Shown: positions 1 to 5,143 of the stretch, one piece after another
Layout: each line of letters begins with the position of its first letter
Numbering within the stretch: position 1 is the first letter of the stretch
Origin: a virus
Length of the DNA: 28,123 bases
Reading direction: 5' to 3' (one strand)
IMG/VR virus record: IMGVR_UViG_3300020439_000052
Location: 1-28,123 of that record
Program-made: the position numbers and the translations under genes
Notes under the pieces: generated by a model
The model's database searches: none
Told to the model about the DNA's origin: nothing
What the model saw: the letters and a program-made list of their open reading frames with translations, nothing else

Positions 1-98
1 ACTTCTGTCAGTTGAATAGCTCGTTCAACTACTGCTACCATTTCTGGGTGGACACCCTCTAGTCGATCTAGAGATCTCTGACTTAATCTAAATGCCAT
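1..98 (-). CDS. Endolysin, peptidase M15 (VanY/T5-endolysin type), N-terminal fragment
   Basis: Only the first 32 codons lie in the window; the rest runs off the left edge. The N-terminus (MAFRLSQRSLDRLEG, then VHPEMVAVVERAIQLTEV) is the typical opening of phage L-Ala-D-Glu or D-Ala-D-Ala peptidases of family M15, which cut peptide bonds in peptidoglycan at lysis. The zinc-binding catalytic residues lie outside the window and cannot be checked. An AGGAAAG ribosome binding site sits before the ATG, overlapping the end of the upstream basic-protein gene, so the two are probably translated from one message. Its place last in a block with a holin candidate and a coiled-coil membrane protein fits a lysis role. 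Family assignment is from the recognisable N-terminal pattern. Confidence 0.8.
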   Translation of the reverse strand, partial: MAFRLSQRSLDRLEGVHPEMVAVVERAIQLTE

Positions 99-102
99 GT
101 TC

Positions 103-639
103 TTACTTTCCTGATTTAATACCTGTGTTTAATTTTTCTGCAGTCTTAAGAAGACCACCTTCGGAATACTGTCTTCCTGCAAGAGTCATCAACGGTTGCC
201 TCAACATAGAAGGTGTAAGCTGTTTTCTATTTCTTCTCCCCCTAGAACCTGTTGCTCCTCTTGCAGAGCGTCCATATCCAAAACCTCCTGGCATTCCTTG
301 CAAAGGTCTAGCTATTCTTGGTCTTTGAGGAGGTTGTGAAATAGGAGTGGGTGCTAGTCCTCTTGGACCTCTAGGTATAATAGATCGTACAGGCCCAGTT
401 CTTTTTGGGGCTTTCTTCAATAATTGCTTATATATTTGTCGTTCTTTATCTGTTAGCTTTCGTGCAGACTTAGCTTGTTTCTGTGCTTTCTTAAAAAGAT
501 CAAGTTGATTTGAAATAGGAATCCCCTTCATCATTCTCTGTTGGTCTGCACGAGTTGCAATACCTACATTGCCTATTGCTTGCCTTGGTCTTCCAACATT
601 ACCTATTGCTTGTCTTGGTTTTCTTAATCGTGATGACAT
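103..639 (-). CDS. Basic, Arg/Pro/Gly-rich protein of unknown function
   Basis: 178 residues, very rich in Arg, Lys, Gly and Pro, with no recognised domain. It opens with two perfect copies of a ten-residue unit (RPRQAIGNVG-like), produced by a 30-bp tandem duplication. A Lys/Gln-rich helical stretch follows (about residues 45-75), then a long Pro/Arg/Gly linker (about 78-135). Such composition suggests nucleic-acid or membrane binding, but this is inference. It sits between the Lys-rich protein (1-base overlap of stop and start) and the endolysin (4-base gap), so it belongs to the leftward lysis-block transcript. It could also be a minor virion or DNA-condensing protein. Confidence 0.75.
   Translation of the reverse strand: MSSRLRKPRQAIGNVGRPRQAIGNVGIATRADQQRMMKGIPISNQLDLFKKAQKQAKSARKLTDKERQIYKQLLKKAPKRTGPVRSIIPRGPRGLAPTPISQPPQRPRIARPLQGMPGGFGYGRSARGATGSRGRRNRKQLTPSMLRQPLMTLAGRQYSEGGLLKTAEKLNTGIKSGK
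566..625 (-). repeat. Two tandem copies of a 30-bp unit inside the basic-protein gene
   Basis: The units at 566-595 and 596-625 differ at only a few bases and keep the reading frame, encoding two copies of a ten-residue RPRQAIGNVG-type peptide near the N-terminus of the 178-aa protein. Replication slippage is the simplest origin. Confidence 0.85.
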
Positions 640-1118
640 TAGCTTGGCCTCTTCTTTGGTTTAATCTTAGGGAAAGGTTTCTTTGGCCTTGGCCTTGGCT
701 TTACAACTTTCTTTTTAGTCTGTGCTTTCTTAACAGCCTTTTTAACACTACTCTTTTGTTGTTTATCTTTAGCTGCAGAAGCAAACCCCATAGGTTTTCT
801 ATCAGGGTTTACTGTAGCTTTACCTGCATTTTTTGCGGCTGCTAATATACTAGTTGCAATAGTCGGTGTTATACCTACTGCAAAACCAGTGCCTCCTGCT
901 TTTACTTCTTGTTTAGCTACAGTTCTGCTTGATCTAACTGCAGGAGCTATTTTTGTTTCACCTGCAGTGTTTGGTCCTTGAAGTAATTTTTTAAACCTAA
1001 CAGGAATGTTCATATTCTGAATCATCTTTTTAGTTAGTTTACTAACAGGCACTCCTGCTTGTTTAGCTGCTGACTTTGCTAAACCTAAAAGTGCTGCTGC
1101 TCCTAGTTGTGCTGCCAT
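639..1118 (-). CDS. Lysine/proline-rich protein with histone H1-like tail
   Basis: 159 residues. The first about 35 residues are Ala/Leu-rich and could form an amphipathic or weakly hydrophobic helix (MAAQLGAAALLGLAKSAAKQ). The last about 45 residues are almost only Lys, Pro, Ala and Arg (for example KKAVKKAQTKKKVVKPRPRP), like the C-terminal tail of histone H1 or bacterial H1-like proteins. A DNA- or RNA-binding role is plausible but unproven; membrane insertion of the N-terminus is an alternative. The start ATG overlaps the stop of the EF-hand gene upstream by one base, showing tight coupling within the lysis block. No named family was recognised. Confidence 0.75.
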   Translation of the reverse strand: MAAQLGAAALLGLAKSAAKQAGVPVSKLTKKMIQNMNIPVRFKKLLQGPNTAGETKIAPAVRSSRTVAKQEVKAGGTGFAVGITPTIATSILAAAKNAGKATVNPDRKPMGFASAAKDKQQKSSVKKAVKKAQTKKKVVKPRPRPKKPFPKIKPKKRPS

Positions 1119-1447
1119 TACCTCATATCCTTTTTCATTGCTATCTTGTTGCCCATTGGCTTACCTGCCATGTATGCTGTCGCTCCCATGTAGGCTGCTA
1201 CAACACCAGTTTGTGCTATGTAGAAAAGACCAAGCAACTCAGCTAGGGCAGAAACTCTTGTGTCTGACATGAGGGGAGTAAAGAGAAAGACTGTGAAACC
1301 TATCATCATTACCATAGCTACCCAAGCCATCTTCTTTTGGGATTCAGCCTTTTCTTCTCGTAGCTCTATCTCGAGCATACGTTCTTTCATGGCTACTTCT
1401 TCTTCTGTGATCTTACCGTCACCATCTACGTCAAAGTCTACTACCAT
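1118..1447 (-). CDS. EF-hand calcium-binding membrane protein, holin candidate
   Basis: 109 residues. Residues 6-17 form a complete canonical EF-hand loop, DVDGDGKITEEE: Asp at positions 1, 3 and 5, Gly at 6, Ile at 8 and Glu at 12. A charged helix follows (about 18-36), then two hydrophobic segments (about 39-60 and 66-93) and a basic C-terminus. Size, two membrane spans, basic tail and position just before the endolysin side of the block fit a class II-type holin; the EF-hand suggests Ca2+ binding on the soluble N-terminal part. It overlaps the next gene upstream by one base (TAATG-type junction). Holin function is inferred from topology and context; the Ca2+ site is read directly from sequence. 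A single EF-hand would usually pair, so a dimer is likely. Confidence 0.8.
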   Translation of the reverse strand: MVVDFDVDGDGKITEEEVAMKERMLEIELREEKAESQKKMAWVAMVMMIGFTVFLFTPLMSDTRVSALAELLGLFYIAQTGVVAAYMGATAYMAGKPMGNKIAMKKDMR

Positions 1448-1716
1448 TATTCCCCTACCACTTCTTTAGTTCCACACAGACGTTCATAAACCATGTCTGA
1501 TGTGTAGGCTTCAGCCCACTTGTTCTCAGTGAAAGTACAGAAATCCCACAAATCGTTTACGTCCTGGTCTAATATTTCTATTTGTTCTTGTTGTTCTGAT
1601 ACTGTGTTCTGTAAATGCTCTATGTCATGTACGAGGTTGCTGATATACCAAACCAAAGCAACCAACTGAACAGCCATTGCAAACACAAGGGCTACTGGAA
1701 TCTTAAGACCGTCCAT
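1447..1716 (-). CDS. Small membrane-anchored coiled-coil protein (spanin-like topology)
   Basis: 89 residues. A single N-terminal membrane segment (about residues 5-27) is followed by a polar Gln/Glu-rich stretch with heptad-like spacing (about 28-60) and a Trp/Cys-containing C-terminus. This is the topology of inner-membrane spanin (Rz-like) subunits, which bridge to the outer membrane at the last step of lysis in Gram-negative hosts. No partner lipoprotein (Rz1-like lipobox) was found nearby, so the role is uncertain. It lies 2 bp after the preceding gene and directly abuts the EF-hand holin candidate. Confidence 0.7.
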   Translation of the reverse strand: MDGLKIPVALVFAMAVQLVALVWYISNLVHDIEHLQNTVSEQQEQIEILDQDVNDLWDFCTFTENKWAEAYTSDMVYERLCGTKEVVGE

Positions 1717-1718
1717 AA

Positions 1719-1973
1719 TTACTCCCAGTCTCTTTTTCTGTTAGGATCTAAAACGTCAGACTTTCTGAGCATACCCTCAAGGTACATAGCTCGTTCCATT
1801 CTATCTAAGGATACCCAGTGTCCTGTTCTCTCGAAGTAAGCTCTACGAATATAAAAGACATCTGAACGTGGGATATGTACCCTACGCAGTTTCTTTTCGT
1901 CTTTTGATGCTAATGCTTTGTAGAACTCTTCAAGTACTGAGTCTGACTCAAAGTACTTTACTCTTTTGTTCAT
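1719..1973 (-). CDS. Hypothetical protein, first gene of the leftward lysis block
   Basis: 84 residues, charged, soluble, with no membrane segment and no motif I recognise. It is rich in Arg and aromatic residues (for example SDVFYIRRAYFERTGHW). It is the first gene after the control region and lies about 25 bp downstream of a good promoter (TTGACA and TACAAC, 16-bp spacing). The upstream Shine-Dalgarno is weak (AAAGAAA). Being promoter-proximal it is probably well transcribed. Function unknown. Confidence 0.7.
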   Translation of the reverse strand: MNKRVKYFESDSVLEEFYKALASKDEKKLRRVHIPRSDVFYIRRAYFERTGHWVSLDRMERAMYLEGMLRKSDVLDPNRKRDWE

Positions 1974-1995
1974 TATTATTTCTTTGTGTTGGATA

Positions 1996-2023
1996 GTTGT
2001 ACTTAAAGTATTACCTATGTCAA
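1996..2023 (-). promoter_or_regulatory. Sigma70-type promoter for the leftward lysis block
   Basis: On the minus strand a perfect -35 box TTGACA (2023-2018) is followed by 16 bp and a -10 box TACAAC (2001-1996; 4 of 6 matches). It is placed a short distance before the first leftward gene and nothing else in the gap better serves that block. Since no phage RNA polymerase is seen, a host-type promoter makes sense. Confidence 0.5.
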
Positions 2024-2439
2024 CTGTCGTTTTTCAAATTTCTGACGAAATTAGGACAACAAAAAATGATATAAGGGAATACTTGTAGTATTTACTAAGA
2101 GTATATACTAAATATAAGAATAAAAATATAAGAAATAATACTATTAGTAGTTACTCTAAGTATTATACTAAATAGTTATACAGGCTTCAAGGAAAAAACA
2201 AGAAATAATACAGGCAAATGACGTTATGTCACACTTCCTTTCTTAAGATAATGTAAGCAAACGTTTTTGTACCTGGTTAATAGCACCAGATACCCCCTGT
2301 TATCAAACAATAAGTACTTATTTTTCCTTTTTAGTATCTTCATACCCCTAGTTATACTCACAGGAAACTATTGTTCAACTGTAAACCACTAGTTTAACAA
2401 TGTGGTTAACACTTAAAAATTACTAATCTCTGTCATTGA

Positions 2440-2461
2440 GTGTATATACGTACGTATACAC
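2440..2461. repeat. Imperfect 22-bp dyad (arms GTGTATA / TATACAC)
   Basis: Seven-base arms with an eight-base centre that is itself close to self-complementary (TACGTACG). It lies just left of a short C/G-rich run in the control region. It could be an operator or part of the origin; no function is shown by sequence alone. Confidence 0.5.
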
Positions 2462-2548
2462 CCCCGGTGGAGCACGCACCCCATCGATTTTCTGGAGGCA
2501 ACACATTCAAATATTACAATATGTTAATGCTTGAATATGAAACAGATA

Positions 2549-2634
2549 GTTTAACATTAAATTACTTTTGAAAACTGGTTTAACATTAAACTATTTTCCA
2601 GGTTTTCACTCAGTTTGATTGTTTAGTATTAAAC
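2549..2634. repeat. Three copies of a GTTTAACATTAAAC dyad
   Basis: Copies at 2549-2562 (last base differs), 2578-2591 (perfect) and 2621-2634 (GTTTAGTATTAAAC). Each is a near-perfect 14-bp palindrome with 6-bp arms around two central bases, and the second and third are followed by CTATTT. The form suggests binding sites for a dimeric protein, such as a phage early regulator or initiator. Confidence 0.65.
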
Positions 2635-2673
2635 TATTTGTACTAGGTGAGTAAATTAGGAGGGCATCCACAC

Positions 2674-2703
2674 TTGACAGAGTACACATTCAGAAAATTG
2701 AAT
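2674..2703 (+). promoter_or_regulatory. Possible rightward early promoter
   Basis: A perfect TTGACA (2674-2679) is followed after 18 bp by TTGAAT (2698-2703; 4 of 6 to TATAAT), which overlaps the first ATTCA/TGAAT dyad. An alternative -10, TATAAT at 2795-2800, has only a weak -35 (TTGAAT, 2774-2779, 15-bp spacing). Either could start the rightward block; the evidence is weak. Confidence 0.25.
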
Positions 2704-2779
2704 ATGGTCAGGTATACATTCAGAAATATGAATACTTGAATATTGTCTGGTCGGCATTCACATATTCATATAATTGAAT
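2688..2779. repeat. Cluster of ATTCA / TGAAT inverted-repeat units
   Basis: ATTCA at 2688, 2718, 2756 and 2764 is paired with TGAAT at 2699, 2729, 2737 and 2775, giving repeated short dyads; an outlying pair lies at 2505-2509 and 2532-2536. The first two full units begin ACATTCAGAAA. Spacing between the first two units is 30 bp. They may act as iteron-like or operator sites. Confidence 0.6.
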
Positions 2780-2821
2780 ACGTTATTTTATATTTATAAT
2801 GTATATACACCTGGAATGAGA

Positions 2822-3008
2822 ACGAATCAGGAACGAATCACTTTGGGAGAACGAATCAGGAACACCAAGATTTTCTCTGATTTTCGTAAAAACTTTTTTT
2901 CAACTTTCTTGTAAGTCATTGATTTTAAACAAATACTTTTTCTTGTATTTCACGCTGCCGAATGCGATAAATAATCATCAAAACAAAACAGGAGAAAAAA
3001 CGAATCAG
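2822..3008. repeat. Four direct repeats of ACGAATCA
   Basis: Copies begin at 2822, 2833, 2851 and 3000. Three are extended to ACGAATCAG, and two as GAACGAATCAGGAAC. The first two are spaced 11 bp apart (about one helical turn), the third 18 bp further on. They flank an AT-rich stretch (2880-2950). Such an array is typical of initiator or regulator sites. Confidence 0.6.
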
Positions 3009-3047
3009 AATTAAACAAGTAAATACTACCAGTCTATCAGACTCAAA

Positions 3048-3173
3048 ATGACCATAGCCGACATTGTAAGAATAAAACATGTAGGTACGATTATCACAAT
3101 CACAGAGACAATAAACGTGTACGGCACTAAGTCTCTAAGCGAGTTGACTTATTCGCACCCACTGAAAAGGTGA
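3048..3173 (+). CDS. Possible 41-aa microprotein in the control region
   Basis: An ATG-started frame of 41 codons, Ile/Thr-rich at the start (MTIADIVRIKHVG), with no clear Shine-Dalgarno in front of it and no recognised family. It may be real, decayed, or chance. It is listed because it fills part of a long gap just before the first good rightward gene. Confidence 0.25.
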   Translation: MTIADIVRIKHVGTIITITETINVYGTKSLSELTYSHPLKR

Positions 3174-3301
3174 CAACCTACTGTTGATCTGTGAACTATT
3201 TTTCTTTGAGGTACACTTGAAGCTAAGACAAGCCAACTTGTTCTTGCTCTTGAAGCATGGGTTGATGGTGTGCCTACATGGTAAAATAGGAGATACCAAA
3301 A

Positions 3302-3526
3302 ATGAATATTACAATAACAGCAGAAGACAGTTTCGGTAAAGAAAAACAGATAGGTTTAGATGAATACGTAGAGCGTTGGACGTGGGGAGTTCAAAACATA
3401 CCATGTTTGGGTAACAACTTGGATGAAATTGAAGAATTACAGGGAATAAAACAACGCATCAAAGACTTAGCCGTGAAAAGGTTCTTCAAACTTTATGAGG
3501 AAGAACAACAGAAAAAGGAGGTGTAA
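3302..3526 (+). CDS. Small hypothetical protein, first clear gene of rightward block
   Basis: 74 residues, acidic, mostly soluble, with a predicted charged helix at the C-terminus (about residues 40-74, Lys/Glu-rich). An AGGAG site lies about 10 bp before the ATG. Two bases after its stop region begins the next gene, whose ribosome binding site is embedded in its last codons. No domain recognised. Position suggests early expression. Confidence 0.7.
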   Translation: MNITITAEDSFGKEKQIGLDEYVERWTWGVQNIPCLGNNLDEIEELQGIKQRIKDLAVKRFFKLYEEEQQKKEV

Positions 3527-3528
3527 AA

Positions 3529-3714
3529 ATGACCAAAGCAGATAGAAAAGAACTAGACGCTAGACTGCAAGCACTAGACTACTACAGAGGTCTAGCTCTA
3601 AGGTGTCTAATAGAACAAGGTGTAAGATCCAAAAGACGAGTTCTTGCAGATCTTAGAAACGAAGAAATGAAATTAAAAGTAGGGAGGAACTACGATGAAA
3701 CAATGGACTCTTAA
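3529..3714 (+). CDS. Small charged helical hypothetical protein
   Basis: 61 residues, rich in Arg, Lys, Leu and Glu and probably all-helical. A near-perfect Shine-Dalgarno (AAGGAGGTG) precedes the ATG, one of the strongest in the window, so high translation is likely. Its end overlaps the Gp88-like gene by 20 bp, and that gene's GGGAGG site lies inside it. No family recognised. Confidence 0.7.
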   Translation: MTKADRKELDARLQALDYYRGLALRCLIEQGVRSKRRVLADLRNEEMKLKVGRNYDETMDS

Positions 3715-4360
3715 AGATGCAAAGCAGATTTCAGTAGTCGGTAACGGCAACTCTAAGATGCCTGGATCTACGTTTTCCACAGACGCATTCTCATGCAAGG
3801 TGGGGTCTAAGCTTGCCAAAGTGGAGGGTAGTGTCTGCAACAAATGTTATGCTAGACGTATCCAAACATTCAGAAAGAACGTGGATAAATCTTGGAAGGA
3901 TAACTATCTGAAAGCTACAACTATGATTGCTTCAGATCCTGAGAAATGGTCAGATGCAGTAGCATTCCAGATCAAAAGAATTGCGAACAAGACAGGAGAA
4001 AACTACCACAGGTGGTTCGATTCTGGAGACTTGGATAGTGTAGCCATGCTACGAGCAATCGTACGAGCATGTAAGAAAACACCAGACATAAAACACTGGC
4101 TACCCACAAGGGAAGCTCAGATTGTCAAAGAATACCGTAAGCAATACGGTGTAGAACCACCAAACCTAGTGATCAGAGTATCAGCTACAATGGTTGGTGA
4201 CAAACCCATCAAAGGACATGCTTTGACCAGTACCGTCCACGTGAAGGGGCAACAATCGTATGGGCATCTTTGCCCTGCACCAAAACAAAACAACAACTGT
4301 GGCTCTTGTCGTGCATGTTGGTCAACCAATGTGCCTAACATAAGCTACACCAAACACTAA
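3695..4360 (+). CDS. Gp88-like cysteine-rich phage protein
   Basis: 221 residues. The pattern GNGNSKMPGSTFS near residues 16-28, then a Cys, then CNKCYARR (about 48-55), and a late cluster CPAPKQNNNCGSCRACW matches what I recall of the phage 'gene product 88' family (PF17338), first named in mycobacteriophages. Central residues include a WFDSGD motif (about 107-112). At least seven Cys in two clusters suggest a metal site, zinc or an iron-sulfur cluster; the enzymatic activity of the family is, to my knowledge, not settled. A strong GGGAGGA site selects this ATG. It lies among small early genes just before the methyltransferase region. Family call is by motif memory only. Confidence 0.6.
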   Translation: MKQWTLKDAKQISVVGNGNSKMPGSTFSTDAFSCKVGSKLAKVEGSVCNKCYARRIQTFRKNVDKSWKDNYLKATTMIASDPEKWSDAVAFQIKRIANKTGENYHRWFDSGDLDSVAMLRAIVRACKKTPDIKHWLPTREAQIVKEYRKQYGVEPPNLVIRVSATMVGDKPIKGHALTSTVHVKGQQSYGHLCPAPKQNNNCGSCRACWSTNVPNISYTKH

Positions 4361-4376
4361 AAAAGGAGAAAGTGTT

Positions 4377-4760
4377 ATGACTACATTTACAAAACCACAA
4401 CTACAACTAATCAGAAAAGAAATGGAAAGAGCTTTAGGGTCAGCAGCCTTAGAGGGTGTGACATTCACAGTAGGTAACTGTACCTACAGTGGTGGTGAAG
4501 CAACGTTCAAGGTTGAGGTCTTGCTTGACGGAGCAGAAACCAAAGAGCAAAAAGATCTGACACAGATGGCAAGCCTACACGGTATTGACACAAGCATAAT
4601 CAAGAGCACTCAAGGCATGAGCCTGAGTCTCACAGGTTACAACAGAAAAGCACGTAAGATGCCTTGGATTGTGCAGGATTTGCTAACAAGCAAAACCTAC
4701 AAGCTATCTGACAGACAAGCAGAGTTGTTCTTCAAGAAAGCAGAGGAATTGGTATCATGA
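4377..4760 (+). CDS. Hypothetical protein
   Basis: 127 residues, soluble, mixed alpha/beta appearance, with a Gly/Thr-rich strand section near residues 28-55 and a C-terminal segment typical of small phage proteins (MPWIVQDLLTSKTYKLSD). The start follows an AAGGAG site. Its stop overlaps the next ATG (ATGA). I do not recognise the family; its preserved length and good ribosome binding site support it as a real gene. Confidence 0.65.
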   Translation: MTTFTKPQLQLIRKEMERALGSAALEGVTFTVGNCTYSGGEATFKVEVLLDGAETKEQKDLTQMASLHGIDTSIIKSTQGMSLSLTGYNRKARKMPWIVQDLLTSKTYKLSDRQAELFFKKAEELVS

Positions 4761-4939
4761 GAAGTCACAAAGTAAATCTAACAGAATCACAACTACAAAT
4801 TATAGAAGATAAACTAAGGGATCATTTATCATTCGGGGATTACCAACCAGGTAATCCCCAAGTTTGCAAAGCAAATGATTGTTGGGATGCTGTAGCCCAC
4901 TGGAGTTTACTTGCAACAATCATAGAAGCAAGGGAGTAA
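4757..4939 (+). CDS. Small hypothetical protein carrying an internal hairpin
   Basis: 60 residues with no known motif; the only two Cys lie close together (VCKANDCW). The start codon overlaps the upstream stop (ATGA), indicating translational coupling. The middle of the gene contains a perfect 10-bp inverted repeat with a 5-nt loop, listed separately, encoding the DYQPGNP segment. Function unknown. Confidence 0.65.
   Translation: MRSHKVNLTESQLQIIEDKLRDHLSFGDYQPGNPQVCKANDCWDAVAHWSLLATIIEARE
4835..4859 (+). other. Perfect 10-bp hairpin with 5-nt loop inside a small gene
   Basis: GGGGATTACC and GGTAATCCCC flank AACCA. No U-run follows, so it is not a standard terminator. It could be an mRNA processing or stabilising structure, or a protein binding site upstream of the methyltransferase. 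Confidence 0.7.
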
Positions 4940-4945
4940 CTGCCC

Positions 4946-5143
4946 TTGTTTTACGATGTTACAACAAAGTATAAAGACGATGTACCAAAGGTAACTTGGA
5001 CATTCGGAAGATCAAGTGGTGCTTCAATGCAAGACCTAATCAAAATGATGGATAATCCTGAGTTGGAGTACATAAAAATATCAATGTCAACTTTTTGGAG
5101 GAACAAAAGAGATGAAAAGTATAAACGTACTAAGTCTGTTTGA
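4946..5143 (+). CDS. Small hypothetical protein with TTG start, overlapping the methyltransferase gene
   Basis: 65 residues, starting MFYDVTTKYKDDVPKV if TTG is used; there is no upstream ATG in frame. An AAGGGAG site lies at workable distance before this TTG. The last 32 bp overlap the start of the DNA methyltransferase, and the GGAGGA site for that gene is inside this one, so the two are probably coupled. Composition is charged with a few aromatic residues; no domain recognised. The start is uncertain. Confidence 0.5.
   Translation: MFYDVTTKYKDDVPKVTWTFGRSSGASMQDLIKMMDNPELEYIKISMSTFWRNKRDEKYKRTKSV

Larger units (their letters stand above)
1974..3301. other. Long gene-poor control region, probable origin of replication
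   Basis: About 1.3 kb without a convincing gene in an otherwise gapless sequence, lying between divergently read blocks. It is strongly AT-rich and carries several short repeat families: ATACTAAATA copies at 2105-2114 and 2165-2174, GTTTAACATTAAAC dyads, ATTCA/TGAAT dyads and ACGAATCA direct repeats (each listed separately). It also holds a GC-rich island around 2460-2485 with an adjacent 22-bp imperfect dyad. Multiple repeats next to AT-rich DNA are typical of replication origins and early regulatory regions. The last 250 bp look less repetitive and may hold a small or decayed ORF; a frame at 3210-3284 is open for 24 codons but lacks a start codon. Confidence 0.6.

Noticed and set aside
92-845. 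Plus-strand open frames opposite the leftward basic-protein genes
   Set aside because: They lie wholly antisense to genes with coupled starts and stops and have no ribosome binding site or protein-like pattern.
2273-2289. Short hairpin CTGGT / ACCAG in the control region
   Set aside because: Only 5 bp of pairing with a 7-nt loop; expected by chance in a region this long.
1974-3301. Possible tRNA or CRISPR array in the long intergenic region
   Set aside because: No cloverleaf with a TTCGA-type T-loop could be built, and the repeats are 8-14 bp with irregular spacing, unlike CRISPR repeats and spacers.
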